From: Diploptera punctata
Taxonomy: Eukaryota > Arthropoda > Insecta > Blattodea > Blaberidae
DNA: 64,000 bases
Reading direction: 5' to 3'
Assembly: GCA_030220185.1 (NCBI GenBank)
Contig: JASPKZ010000422.1
Coordinates: 877,001-941,000 of the forward strand
Made by a program: the position numbers and the translations under genes. The first letter of the stretch is position 1; every line of letters begins with the position of its first letter. This document shows, piece by piece, positions 9,840-20,333 of this stretch. The notes below the pieces were generated by a model. The model had not been told where the DNA came from. It worked only from the letters and a program-made list of their open reading frames with translations, and did not search any database.

Positions 9840-10310
9840 AAGTTACACTGAAGATATATGAAACTGTTATTCTCCCAGTTATATGGATGCAAAACTTGGA
9901 CGCTCACTTTAACGGAGGAGAAAAGATTACGAGTATTTGAGAATAAAGTTTTTAGGAAAAATTTTGGACCAAAAACGATGAACGAACAGAAAAGACTTCA
10001 TAATAGTGAACTGCATGATCTTTATAGGAAATCAGATAGGCCTATAATAGGAACAATTAAGTCTCGTAGACTGCGATGGGCAGGACATGTGTCATTAATG
10101 GGGAATGATAGAGGGGCATGGAAACTTCTTCTAGGAAACCAGAGGGAAAACGCCCGTGGGTAGAACGAGAATGAGGTGGGAGAATAACATTAACCATGAT
10201 TTGAGGGAAGTAGATTGTACAGGGGATGATTGGAAAACATTAGCTCAGGATAGGGGTGTGTGAATGGGTTTTGTCCATGCGGCCATGAACCTACGGGTTC
10301 GATAATGATG
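9840..10310 (+). pseudogene. LINE carboxy terminus, type A (ends MNLRV)
   Basis: The frame reads 'LYGCKTWTLTLTEEKRLRVF' from about 9877, then 'LHNSELHDLYRKSDRP', 'SRRLRWAGHVSLMGND', then after frameshifts 'RMRWENNINHDLREVD' and 'HAAMNLRV' ending near 10300. This is the last ~140 residues of a common insect non-LTR retrotransposon (region after the reverse transcriptase). Further pieces of the same type lie at 1539, 16805, 30250, 33370, 45805 and 54925. Frameshifted after about 10160. Confidence 0.8.
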
Positions 10311-10499
10311 GCGAATATAATATAGTATATTGTTGTTATTGTATAAAATGTTATATGCATATGAAATTTAAACTGCAATTTTAATGTTTTTTCGATTTAT
10401 GATAATTGGTATATTGTATATAATATATATAATTTATATTATAAATAACTGCAATTTTGCATGTATTTTTTAAATTAATGATAATTAGTAGATTGTATA

Positions 10500-10587
10500 C
10501 AGGTATATAATATTGTATATTAGTGCTGGTTGAGAGAAAGGCACTATGCCTTTAACTCTACCAGAATAAATAAAACTTTATTATTAC

Positions 10588-10628
<41 letters not shown>
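10500..10628 (+). mobile_element. LINE 3' end (CR1/Jockey type) running into (TTA)n
   Basis: 'aaaggcactatgcctttaac' followed by 'tctaccagaataaataaaac' matches (on the other strand) the segments at about 19940-19975 and 55305-55340, which read 'gagttaaggcca...ggcctt'. It appears to be the 3' untranslated end of the CR1/Jockey-like family. A (TTA)n tract follows at 10585-10628. Confidence 0.5.
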
Positions 10629-11309
10629 TAGTATTAGTATTATATCATCATCATTATTCTTTATGCTTGATGTTTAATTGAATGTAATATTGAACATTTT
10701 TAAAGGAAACTAATATTTTCTGGAGTATGTTGTAAAATGTGATGTTTTGTTTTCGTTATTTATGTGTAGTGACTGGAAATCCTTGGAACCGTCGTATCAC
10801 TTGACATTGTTAAGAGTGACGAATTTTGTATTCTCCAACCAAGTGGACGTGGAAAAATATTCTTGTTATAGTATATCCCCAGTGCGTCGCGTACTTACCA
10901 AAATAATGACATATTCAACGGAGAAAGTCTGCTTTAAATGCAGCACCCATACATTCTACATAATTCTCTTTTTGAAAGACGTAAAAATCAGTTATATAAG
11001 AGTAGGCGTGTTAATTTGTAATTTTCTTTGTGTAGATGAATCCAGAATTGTTTTAAGTCAACTGTGTAATGGTTGAGATATGATTATATTGTTAAAGCGA
11101 CCACGAATAACTGGGAAACCCCTTAGAGTAGTTTGTTAAGATGATCGAGTCCTTTTGGGATTAGGATTTTTATGTCCTAAAGCTTCCTGTGATATCATGA
11201 CCTTCGAGACGATCAGTCTCTAATGGAATTGAGTACTAGGCCTGTTTTCGTGGGAGGGGGTAAATTCTTACATTATTCATGGCTGACATATCGTGTTGAT
11301 TGTTTATAA
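10629..11309. other. No supported gene; one unexplained 109-codon frame
   Basis: A plus-strand frame at 10747-11076 has no recognisable domain, a Cys-rich but otherwise unremarkable composition and no signal peptide. I see no splice or promoter support and do not call it a gene. Confidence 0.3.
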
Positions 11310-11376
11310 AAGTGTAGACTCTCTACTACCCCAAGGGCCTCCTAAAGCCTATTGTGGAATCATTACTTTTTACTAT
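11310..11376 (+). mobile_element. SINE S4, 3' fragment
   Basis: 'ctactaccccaagggcctcc' and 'ggaatcattacttttta' match the 3' end of the full S4 copy at 15529-15829. Confidence 0.7.
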
Positions 11377-11417
11377 AAATTACTCCAAAATTACCTACTA
11401 GTCACAAATATGTATCC

Positions 11418-11535
11418 TATATCAATGTTTGCACTGAGAAACTGAATACCGAAGAGCTATTGCGCTAACGTATAGAATTCGTGCTCTCGGGTTCGAATCC
11501 CGATTCAGACGTTAATTTTTCTTCTGATGTTATGT
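11418..11535 (+). mobile_element. Repeat S5, tRNA-like 3' half
   Basis: Starts 'tcaatgtttgcactg' and contains a good B box 'gggttcgaatcccga' (11489-11503), then TTTTTCTTCTGATGTTATG, as in the S5 copy at 3421. Confidence 0.6.
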
Positions 11536-11564
11536 TTGGCTCTCATTGCTAAATGTCAAAATAT

Positions 11565-12108
11565 AATTATTAAGGGAAGGATTTCTGTGACCTAAAAAAA
11601 TGGAAAATGTGCATGTATTTATGACCTAAAAAAAAGGTTTAATATGACCTAAAAAAGACAAAAATTTCACCTTATAATTGAATGATTTTTTACCCATACT
11701 TTATTAATTATTCGTTCATATATTTTTTGAATTGTATCATAATAAAATAGAAATCTTCTTATATTGTCCATGCAAACGTTTGCTACATGTTAACAGAAAC
11801 CTTCGAAACAAGTGTACTGTGAAACTGGCGATTTTTATACAGATACAGCCTTGGTTATTTCCAATCGCCTGGTGACTAGGCTGTTAAAAAACCCAAAATA
11901 TTACCAAAATATGACTTTATGATAAAAATAAGCAGAAGTATGACCAAAGATCTGAAAAAGTGAGAAATATGACTTTTAAGACCTAATAAAAACCACTTAA
12001 TCTTAATAATAAGGCAGTAATAAACGTTTTTACTTATTTGAAGCTTAGAATATAGGCTTTGGTAAAAATATGACATGTCAGGAATTCGCCACTTAGTAAT
12101 TATAGCCT
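11565..12108. mobile_element. Probable non-autonomous DNA transposon with TATGACCT repeats
   Basis: The ends are imperfect inverted repeats: AATTATTAAGGGAAGGATTT at 11565 and AATTACTAAGTGGCGAATTC read from 12108 on the minus strand. Subterminal repeats of the type TATGACCTAAAAAA occur at 11588, 11614 and 11642, and related AAATATGACTTT/AAGTATGACC motifs at 11907-11975. Internal minus-strand frame 11876-12076 has no recognised domain. The end sequence resembles hAT ends, but no clean duplication was found. Confidence 0.5.
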
Positions 12109-12120
12109 AATATCGACATA

Positions 12121-12351
12121 TAAAGCGTTACTGCTATAAAGTAAAATATCATTCAAATGCTTTCTTGTTATAGAAGCCATAAGATGGCTGTGAGCAATGT
12201 TCCATTGCCTCTTATGTAGAGAATTTTATATAAATAAGGGAAAATCACTGTTTGCATTGGTAACCTGAATAGCGAAGTGGTATCGCTCTAACGTGCAGAG
12301 TTATAGGTCGGGTTAAAATCCTGGTTCAAACATTTTTTCTTTTCATGCCAG

Positions 12352-12366
<15 letters not shown>
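12121..12366 (+). mobile_element. Repeat S5, longest copy
   Basis: Contains the whole S5 order seen at 3421-3660, ending in a decayed tRNA-like 3' half ('ggttaaaatcctggttcaaa') and TTTTTTCTTTTCATGCCA, then (GT)n and (TA)n. Confidence 0.65.

Positions 12367-12401
<35 letters not shown>
12358..12401. repeat. (GT)n/(TA)n microsatellite
   Basis: A short GT run turns into about 17 TA units; it separates a plus-strand S5 from an inverted S5 end. Confidence 0.9.
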
Positions 12402-12402
<1 letters not shown>

Positions 12403-12404
<2 letters not shown>

Positions 12405-12456
12405 ATGAAAAGAAAAATGAATGCTTGAGTCGGGATTCGAATTCGAGTCTCTAAAG

Positions 12457-12458
<2 letters not shown>
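12403..12458 (-). mobile_element. Repeat S5, inverted 3' end
   Basis: On the minus strand it reads 'gagactcgaattcgaatccc' then 'attcatttttcttttcatat', i.e. the tRNA-like B-box area and 3' end of S5, pointing towards the TA tract at 12401. Confidence 0.6.
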
Positions 12459-12491
<33 letters not shown>

Positions 12492-12508
12492 TATATATAT
12501 ATATATAG

Positions 12509-12559
<51 letters not shown>
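12459..12559. repeat. (TA)n microsatellite
   Basis: About 100 bp of TA with two TAGTTA interruptions, ending in a GT run at 12559-12570 that abuts an S1 SINE. Confidence 0.95.
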
Positions 12560-12570
<11 letters not shown>

Positions 12571-12820
12571 CCACTGCTGTGGTCTCGAGGTAGCGTGCTG
12601 CTTTGTCTCACAGTGGGCCCGGGTTCGATTCCCGTTCGGGACAGGTTCCTGGGTGAGGTTTTTTCGGGGTTTTTCCTCACCTGTAAGACAAATGTCAGGA
12701 AGCTTAGGGCCCAACGGTCCCCGAAAACCATCCGGCGATCATCATACTTCACCGGTGTGGAAAGCAACGGGTTGCTACCACACTTATAATTCCCTAGAAA
12801 AGCTGCATGGATGCTATGGA
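12571..12820 (+). mobile_element. S1a SINE, nearly complete
   Basis: tRNA-like head starting CCACTGCTGTGGTCTCGAGG with B box GGTTCGATTCC (12622-12632), then the S1 body 'gtaagacaaatgtcaggaag' and the 3' module 'gtgtggaaagcaacggg'. The final part after 'aaagctgcatg' is shortened. Long frames through it are SINE translations, not genes. Confidence 0.9.
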
Positions 12821-12902
12821 TATATATATGCGCATTGGGATATAAATCCAGAGGTCCGGGTTCAAGTCCCGTCCGAGAATGTATTTTTCTTATGTGATAT
12901 AT

Positions 12903-12943
<41 letters not shown>
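12821..12943 (+). mobile_element. S5 tRNA-like 3' fragment followed by (TA)n
   Basis: 'gggttcaagtcccgtc' is a B-box-like element and 'gtatttttcttatgtgatat' the S5-type end; TA repeats follow from 12897 to 12943. Confidence 0.5.
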
Positions 12944-12947
<4 letters not shown>

Positions 12948-13149
12948 TTCCCTCGCTGATGATACAATTCAGTTTGCCTAAGGTATTAGAAAGAAGTTAG
13001 TATTTTATTTAACGACGCTGTTTTGGATATCAGATAATTAAGTGTCGCAGTTCAGTTATGGACGTGAAAGGACCGACGAAGTTTGCTTAGAGATCTCTTT
13101 TTTACATCTTGGGATTCTTTTGTGTAGCCATAAGTTTACGGCAGGGGAT

Positions 13150-13270
13150 GCATCTTCCGAAGGAAACCGTATTCTGGATTTTTACCATTGATCCCTGTCG
13201 GGTTTGAACCCGCGAACCCTGGAACCGGAAGCTTAATATGGTAATCAGAAGTTCACTGGACCACCACTAG
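13150..13270 (-). mobile_element. tRNA-derived SINE, S2-like
   Basis: On the minus strand: 'tggtggtccagtgaacttc' as A-box part and 'gcgggttcaaacccgacagg' as an excellent B-box/T-arm, then '..gatcaatggtaaaaatcc'. It resembles the S2 head at 19370-19434 but has a longer anticodon-region segment. Confidence 0.65.
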
Positions 13271-13787
13271 AAATTAGGTCTAATGATGTCATAAACATTA
13301 AATGTTGAAGTAAGTCTAAATACGTACATAAACAAATTCCGAAGAAAGATTTCCAGTATGCTCCAAGAAGAAAGGGAAAAGTAACACATTTTAGGCTTCA
13401 TGGGAACAGTTCTAACGGGGCGAAACGGGCCTACCAGCCCAGATGTCATAAAAAAGACGTAATTTAAATGTTTGTGTCAAGTTAGTAGTTTTTATAATTT
13501 ATTTATATAAATCATTTTTACAGTGATGCGAAGTCTTTCTGCAATTTTGATATCATTTTTGGTTCATAATATACACATTTTGAGGTTAATGTTACGTAAG
13601 AATCCGTAGTTATATCATAAGTAAAGCGAGACTGGGGAGAGCCGACACTGAAAAGCTTGTAGTTTGTCGAGCCAATCAAATAACGTATAGGAAGCCATTA
13701 AAATACTAGAGGATTTGTTTCTTTCGCTCGAAGCTAATCGTAAAATTCGATTTTACGACTCAGTAATCTCTTGGTAGGTAAACCTCA

Positions 13788-13788
<1 letters not shown>
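13271..13788. other. No gene seen
   Basis: Unassigned A+T-rich sequence without repeats or coding frames I can support. Confidence 0.4.

Positions 13789-13828
<40 letters not shown>
13789..13828. repeat. (GT)n microsatellite
   Basis: About 20 GT units with one TTTG interruption. Confidence 0.95.
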
Positions 13829-14058
13829 AGACAGAGAGTGTTGTCTCCTATATACAAAGTGTGTGAGTCATTCTTTTGCAAACAAAAATTACACCTTGTT
13901 TCCCTTCCTCCCTACACCCCTCCCACCATCTTTCATAGGGAAAAGTGATACTATTATACAAAAGCTGTTATGGAATAAGCAAATTGTTTTCTTTGAACTT
14001 CGTAAATTTTATCATACTCATTGCTGTGAGTTCGTTCCTAGATCAAGACGAGATTGCT

Positions 14059-14129
14059 CTTTTCTTCTTCTTCTTCTTTTTTTTCTTCTTCTTCTTCTTC
14101 TTCTTCTTCTTCTTCTTCTTCTTCTTCTG
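14059..14129. repeat. (TTC)n microsatellite
   Basis: About 23 TTC units with one T-rich interruption near 14078-14086. Confidence 0.95.
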
Positions 14130-14560
14130 TCAGGAAACGTTAAGGCGCAAATAGTTTCAGATCAACACGTGGACGTTATAATCAACCATTTTAGTTTTAA
14201 TTGTAAAATTTTCAATCTCACGGTTAAGAGGGGTGGTGGTTATATTTTTTTTAATTGCTAGATTGTGCACCAAATGCCTGGCTTAAAATACATATGCACA
14301 TATGTTGAGAAAACATGTAATACTGTTGATGTCGGGAACATTAAACCTTCAGTCCTCTTGGTGCTTTTCACCAGGATTTGACATGCCGGCGTCGGTTTTA
14401 TCTTATCTCATCTCTTCAACATTATCCCATGATACAACACATGACATATAACATACACAAGACTATTGTCTTTCCAACGAAATGTGCCCCCGTAAGATAT
14501 GGGAACTACGTAAAGCCTACTTCCTTTTCTACCTCTGCAAATCATTTCCCTCCCTATATT

Positions 14561-14598
14561 TCTCTCTCTCTGTCTCTCTCCTCGTTCTCTCTCTTGCA
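14561..14598. repeat. (CT)n-rich tract
   Basis: Imperfect CTCTCT run with TGTC and CGTT interruptions. Confidence 0.8.
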
Positions 14599-14877
14599 CA
14601 CCAGTGTTGTCAACTCTACTCCAACCTTGTACTATTCAATCCATGACACTGGGGGAAGTTTGGCAACATCCCTACTCGAGTGCCTGCCGTTTGACGTAGT
14701 GGGAGGCGAGTGCGCTGGAATGGTGTGAATATAGACGAGGTCAGCGCTGTAGGGGCACAGATCCGTTTGTCCGAGTACACCTATAATGCATCTTATACCA
14801 TCTGTTTTCAATGTTGGGTCGGTCTTTTTTATGCACCTCTTTCCTGTTTGACCGTTTGAATTTGTTTTTTTTTCCCT

Positions 14878-15115
14878 TCAAAATTTCCCTCATTTGTTGT
14901 ATAGTGTCTGCTCCCATTTAATAACACAATTCTACCTGTCACTATATATAACTTATATATATATATACATATATATAATTTTTTTTTCAAATTTCCCTCA
15001 TTTGTTGTCTAGTGTCTGCTCCCATTTAATAACACAATTCTATATAGTGACAGGTAGAATTGTGTTATTAAATGGGAGCAGCCACTATGCAACAAACGAG
15101 GGAAATTTTGAAAAA
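14878..15115. repeat. Short unit present twice directly and once inverted
   Basis: A 65-70 bp unit starting 'aaatttccctcatttgttgt' occurs at 14880-14946 and 14988-15040 in the same orientation and, inverted, at 15045-15110. The inner edge of the last two makes a hairpin around 15040-15050 (TATATAGTGACAGGT). A (TA)n stretch lies at 14951-14975. Confidence 0.8.
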
Positions 15116-15528
15116 AAAAAAAATATATATGAAGATTTTATTGATATTTACTTCCAGAACCATCTTTTTAGTTTTAAGTAATGTAATGCGTGTGTTGGCT
15201 TTTAGTATTCATCTGAAGATTTTATTGTAAGCTCTAGCACAAAATTGAACAGCCGAGGTGACGATGCATTTCCTAGCTTTATCTACTGAGAATTTCAGAA
15301 TAACCAGTAAACTGTTTGTTTACTTGAGACATCTAGACACATTTACACCTTGCGGCATTTAGACACATATTCACATGCCTAAATTATTTAACGTTTTGCT
15401 GATTCCGAGTTTTCTTCTGAATTTAGCATCAATTTTGTACTGGTAGTTATTATAACTATATATGCTATTTTTATATATGCTATTTTTTTTTCTGAGCATC
15501 ACTGCACTATGTATATTTTTTCCATTGT

Positions 15529-15829
15529 ACATCCGTAGCGTAATGGTTAAGGCACTGCGCTACAAACCGGAAGGTTGAGGGTTCGATTCCCGGTGGGGTC
15601 AGGATTTTTAAACTGACACAAATCTTCTGGTGGCACCATGACTCTGGGGTCGACTCAGCCTCTAACTTAAATGAGTACCGGACGCATGTTCTGGGGTAAA
15701 GGCGGCCGTCACGCAGGGCTGACAACTAGGCTGACATCAAGTGCCGATTGTCTAGAAAAAAGTGGGAGCCATAACCTCCTACTACCCCAAGGGCCTCCTG
15801 AGGCCAGTAGTGGGATTACTTTACTTTAC
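15529..15829 (+). mobile_element. tRNA-derived SINE S4, full copy
   Basis: Head: 'gtagcgtaatggttaaggca' (A-box region) and 'gagggttcgattcccggt' (B box at 15579-15590). The body runs through 'cttctggtggcaccatgac' and 'gtaccggacgcatgttctgg' to 'aagggcctcctgaggccagt' and an end of TTACTTTACTTTA. A 3' fragment of the same family is at 11310-11376. Minus frame 15507-15725 and plus frame 15671-15961 are translations of it. Confidence 0.85.
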
Positions 15830-15874
15830 ATTTGTGTTATAGATTTAAGAGTTTGCCAGTATATAACATGGTTG

Positions 15875-16262
15875 CATGTGTATGTATGTAAGTTACGCCA
15901 TACGTCTCACATGGGGACGCGGATGCTCCCCAGCAGCATTTTATTAAACAATCTAATTTAGTTTTGCTTATTTACCTACAAATGTCAACGAGTGACATGT
16001 GGTTAACACATCGCCTAATGAGTAGTGGCAACTAAGGCATTACTTGGATGGATGAAGGTCGGTTCAATTTTGCACAGCTGCCTTTTTATTCAGTCTTGCG
16101 GTTCCTTTACGAATCTGAAAACCTTCAGACTTGGGACCCACAGCCTGAAGTCCCTTCCGGAGGACTTGTCCCTTGGATTTTTCACCCTAAAAATCCATCG
16201 ACTTCTGCCGGGTTTGAACCCGTGACACTAGAGGCAAGGGACATAACCACTAGACCACATAA
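15875..16262 (-). mobile_element. tRNA-derived SINE S2, full-length-like copy
   Basis: On the minus strand it begins with 'gtggtctagtggttatgtcc' (A box) and 'cacgggttcaaacccggca' (B box), then 'atggatttttagggtgaaaa', 'aagtcctccggaagggactt', 'ggcagctgtgcaaaattgaa' and ends beyond 'taaccacatgtcactcgttg'. Other S2 copies: 19180-19434, 38864-39395 (split) and 48215-48456. Confidence 0.85.
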
Positions 16263-16800
16263 CATTATTATTATCATTATTTAGACAGTTTTCATTGAAT
16301 ATACATTTTCTATGAACCAAATACTTATACCTACATCTAATTATACTTTTCATATTGCTGAAAACCATTATGTTCTCTTCAGCATGTTTTAACTGCCTGG
16401 TTTCCACTAGGATCGTTTTTACATTTTTCTATATCGTAATTGGATTTCTTTATTCTCTTATTCTTTCTGGAATCCATTCATGATATCATTAATAGTCTCT
16501 CATTACATGCCGATACCATACTGTTTGGTTGTAATATATTCCTCACTGTCGTTTTTAATATGTTTACCTTATATAATTTAATATTTTATCACTTCTTTGA
16601 AACAATTTGGAGGTCAGTTTTATTTACCCATTTCTGTGGCCAAATTTTGTTATATTTTTTCTTCAGTGGCCAAATTTTGTTATATTTTTTCTTCAGTTGC
16701 CACATTTTTTGCACCATATAAAACCGGTTCATTATTTATTTTATTTTTTTTTTACAAATTTTATATTTTGTTTTGTTAATGAATGAATTAATGATAATAT
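16263..16800. other. No gene; tandem 32-bp duplication
   Basis: A unit of about 32 bp ('tggccaaattttgttatatt' plus 'ttttcttcag') occurs at 16627 and 16669 and starts a third time at 16697. The rest is A+T-rich without supported features. Confidence 0.6.
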
Positions 16801-16804
16801 TTAA

Positions 16805-16872
16805 TAATTATAACTCACTCACTGGCACTATCGAACCCCTAGGTTCATGGCCGTGCGGACATAGAGCCTAAT
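16805..16872 (-). mobile_element. Type A LINE, extreme 3' end
   Basis: On the minus strand: 'cggccatgaacctaggggtt' followed by 'cgatagtgccagtgagtgag' and a TTATAA tail. Same end as 1539-1630 and 30250. Confidence 0.7.
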
Positions 16873-17317
16873 ATTAATAATAAATTTTGGTTCTGGTACC
16901 GTATTTGTGATTTACATTTTCATGACTTCTATTAATATATTTTATTAATATATTTATTTCATTTTATCTTCCCTCCTTTTTTAGGACTTTCAGCTCCCAC
17001 AGGCCTTACAAGCCAATAAGACCTTGCGGGCGTCGTCCTTCAGCAGGCAAGACTTCTGAACTACCAATTCGACAGATACACAGTGACGAGTTTCCCTGGA
17101 TATATACGCAGGAACGGCCAAACTTTGGCCCGTGGGCCGGATACGACCCTCCATTCACTTTCAATCCGGACCCTGAAGGCCTGTAGCGTTCTAATAAGTT
17201 AAACTATTTTAAGGGTAGGCCTATAATGTTAGTATATCAGTAACGGAATAAGAAGTTGGGAAATATGTTGTAACGAAGTAACAAGAAAAGTAGAAAATCA
17301 ACACATGCTTATAATTA

Positions 17318-17829
17318 GGGAGCGGATTTTTATGTATTAAAAGGCAAGGTTGCAATGCAGATAGTATATATTATTCAACTATTTGTGTGTGAAAGAAGAT
17401 AAAAGTCAAAAGTCTTACTTCTCATTATACTGTTCAACTATATATACAGTCAATATGCCCATTTCACCAATTAATGTTTTAAAATGGTCAACAAGTTTCT
17501 ACAGCCAAGCTGTCATTCTCAAGACCAGATATTATTAATAATAATATTATAATAAATTATTTATTTATTATCAATTTTGTCTTCAGTCAATATCTGGTCT
17601 TGAGAATGACAGCTTGGCTGTAGAAACTTGTTGACCATTTTAAAACATTAATTGGTGAAATGGGCATATTGACTGTATATATATTTTAATATTTTATCAC
17701 CAAGATCACTTGTGTATTAAACTATTCAACTGTTTATGTGTGGAACCAAAACAAAGGACAGTCATAAGCCTAACTTCTCATTATACTATGTTGCAATCTT
17801 AACTTTTAGAACAAAAATCCGCTCCCTAC
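17318..17829. mobile_element. hAT-like non-autonomous element containing a ~100-bp perfect-type hairpin
   Basis: Ends: TAGGGAGCGGATTTTTATG at the left and, on the minus strand, TAGGGAGCGGATTTTTGTT at the right. Inside, an inverted repeat with arms 17439-17543 and 17588-17690 is nearly perfect over about 100 bp ('cagtcaatatgcccatttca' outer edge, 'aagaccagatatt' inner edge) with a 45-bp A+T loop. Outside the hairpin, 'attcaact.tt.tgtgtg' and 'taacttctcattatact' recur as direct repeats on both sides. An (AAT)n tract follows immediately at the right end. No target duplication is clear. Confidence 0.7.
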
Positions 17830-17857
17830 TACTACTAATAATAATAATAATAAATAG

Positions 17858-17897
<40 letters not shown>

Positions 17898-17899
17898 TC
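17829..17899. repeat. (AAT)n microsatellite
   Basis: Two AAT runs separated by 'aaatagtgg'. Confidence 0.95.
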
Positions 17900-18735
17900 A
17901 CAACAGCTCTAATAGGGCCTATGGTCCGCGCCACCTTGTTAATCCTTGCAACTCTCCCGCGATACAAATATGTTTGGGCGCCTCTGATCTGTAGCATATG
18001 TCCACTGACAAAAACAGCACATACAACATAACACAAGGGACAAACCCTAGATCCAAATGGGAGATTTAAAACCCCCATCCCGCCGGAAATTGGACTAGTG
18101 TTGCTGGATTGGATACCCCGTCACAGCGACAAACTACGAAACGTTTAATCGTCTCCTTGTTTGGAGGCTATGGAACTATTCATGCTTGTTTAGTTGTGTT
18201 GGCAAGTATGTTATAACTGTTTATTGCTATGAAGTCATTAGTTGACCTGATTACGGCTGTTAATAACATTTTTTATCTCAATCGAATCAGATTGATCTTA
18301 TCGATATAGACAAACCAGAAGGGACCGCAATGTAATTAACATTCTTATGTGTCTAGTAGCATTTGTTTTTATTACCTGCCCTAATCTGAAATTTCTGTTC
18401 TTGCCTTCATTGCTATCAGGCATATTCGATTTTTGGCAACTTATAAACCATAATTGAAGACCTCATTCAAACAACAATGTGACTAATAATTTTTGTTTTG
18501 TTTATCCTGAAAAACAATGATTTAACGATACTCATTTAAATGACAAATGTGCCCTTCTACCTCATAGTTAGTTTCATGGCAACCTTGTAGTTATTAAATT
18601 GTGACTGTAGAATTAATTTTGAACCTCTAAATTCTGTCCTCAAGATTTAATGCTAAATATTCATTTGGAGGAACGACAATATTTGAGAATATAAAGAATA
18701 TGTGCTTGTTCAGATATTTTATTGAACATGATGGG
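17900..18735. other. No gene seen
   Basis: No recognisable coding or repeat feature apart from general A+T richness. Confidence 0.35.
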
Positions 18736-18870
18736 TCCCGTGTCGTAGTTTACGGTAGATAAAAGAACCTCATGCCGAAGAAAGAGACCTCTCAGCAAAA
18801 TTGTCACCTCTTTCGCGCCTAGATTTGGATTGCGATGCTGGAATAGCGTCGTTAAATAAAATATATTGAG
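18736..18870 (+). mobile_element. SINE S6, 3' part
   Basis: 'agagacctctcagcaaaatt' and 'gcgtcgttaaataaaatata' correspond to the 3' half of S6 at 52690-52803 ('agagacctctggtcaaaatt', 'gtgccgttaaataaaatgcc'). Confidence 0.6.
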
Positions 18871-19179
18871 ACTTATATTTAATGTGACCCACTGGTGAAT
18901 CCTGGGACACTTATCTGTAGTGTTTCTGCCTACATGTAAATGTTAGAACGATCCGCAGGTTACAAACTATTGTGATTATTTTTATTATATTCGATTTTAT
19001 ATCGAGTTGCCTGCCAACTTATCACGAATTGAGTAATTCCACTAGGTGGAAATTTTCAAGGTATATAGTAGTACAGTAAGCCTTTGTTTTCCCTTTACAG
19101 AGATTTAGGCGCTCTCCCCAGGGAAGAATTTGAACCATACTAATTTAGTTACAGTTGTTTTCGTATAGATGTCATTTTG

Positions 19180-19434
19180 AGTGGTACATGGTCAGCGTTC
19201 CGCCTCATACTGACATCCACCAAGGTAGTACTAGGACGGGAAAATTCGGTAAATTTTGCCTAGAGGCCTTTTCATTCAGGCTTAAGGATTTTTTACGAGC
19301 TTAAAGTCCCTCCCGGAGGACTTGCTCCTTGGATTTTTCCGTCCTAAAAAGAATCCATCGACCCCGGTCGGGTTTGAACCCGCGACCCTCGGGACCAGAG
19401 GCAAGGAGCATAACCACTAGTCCACCGCGGCCGT
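19180..19434 (-). mobile_element. tRNA-derived SINE S2
   Basis: On the minus strand: 'ccgcggtggactagtggtta' (A box), 'gtcgcgggttcaaacccgac' (B box), 'agcaagtcctccgggaggga', 'aaggcctctaggcaaaattt' and 'ctagtactaccttggtggat'. This copy is uninterrupted and serves as reference for the S2 copy split by the mnmE fragment at 39 kb. Confidence 0.85.
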
Positions 19435-19924
19435 CAATTTTTCAAGGTTAGAGTAGTTATTTCTGTATATTTTAAAGTTTATGTACTATGAGTAGAATTC
19501 TATTCCAGTAGATTAACATTTTTTAAGTTTTTAACGTTAAAACTTTATTTTTCGGCGTCTTCATATTTCCATAAGTTTGCCATCCTGCTCTACACATAGA
19601 TTCATGAGGCGGTATATTTACGATCAGTTTGGTGCCGATAGCATTTTAAAGTATCGATCCATAAATATCGGGGGCGTCATTGTAGATTCATTTCTAGCTC
19701 AAATAATTACCTTTTTTTTGGTTATGTATGTGTGCTTGTGTATTGACCATAACACAGAGGACACACGTTTGGTTAGTTGGTGATAGTGTAATTTTGTCGT
19801 GATAAAGGTATTGGAGATTTTTAAATCTATAACTAATAGTAATATAACTTCAGTTTTGGGAATCGGAGTATGAGGATAGGGACATGACGTTTCTGCTTCC
19901 TAAAGGGGGGTACGCGGGGACAAC

Positions 19925-19990
19925 ATATTTTATGTATTTATTTAGCCTGATGGAGTTAAGGCCAAGTGGCCTTCTCTTCCACGCACCAAG
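19925..19990 (-). mobile_element. CR1/Jockey-type LINE 3' end
   Basis: On the minus strand 'gaaggccacttggccttaac' followed by 'tccatcaggctaaataaata', matching the LINE end at 10500-10575 and 55305-55345. Confidence 0.5.
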
Positions 19991-20333
19991 ATATAGCATA
20001 GTGTGGTACACTTAAAGTACAAAAACTATAATATTACATACTAAACAATTAATTATCTGGTTAAACTGAACAGTAACGAATATAATGTCTAATAATACAA
20101 TAAAATTAAAACTAATGAAAGAATGTGTACACAAAGGAATAACAGTTCGAATCTACTGTACGTGAAAAGAGAGTGTATATATATAGCCTAATATGATACA
20201 TTAGGGAAAAATATTGATAAATCTTAATACTATTTTTATTAAATAATAAAAATACAAACCAATTAAAAAAAAGTAATATTAGTGAGATGTTCCTGTTAAT
20301 TTTATTTTCAATTTGCTTATGAAAGATGGTAAT

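Noticed and set aside
10747..11076. 109-codon frame as a host gene
   Set aside because: No domain, signal peptide, splice or promoter support, and composition like flanking DNA.
12421..12943. Long frames across 12421-12943 on both strands
   Set aside because: They translate (TA)n repeats and an S1 SINE; similar frames at 46139, 53943, 61847 and 62919 are also SINE translations.
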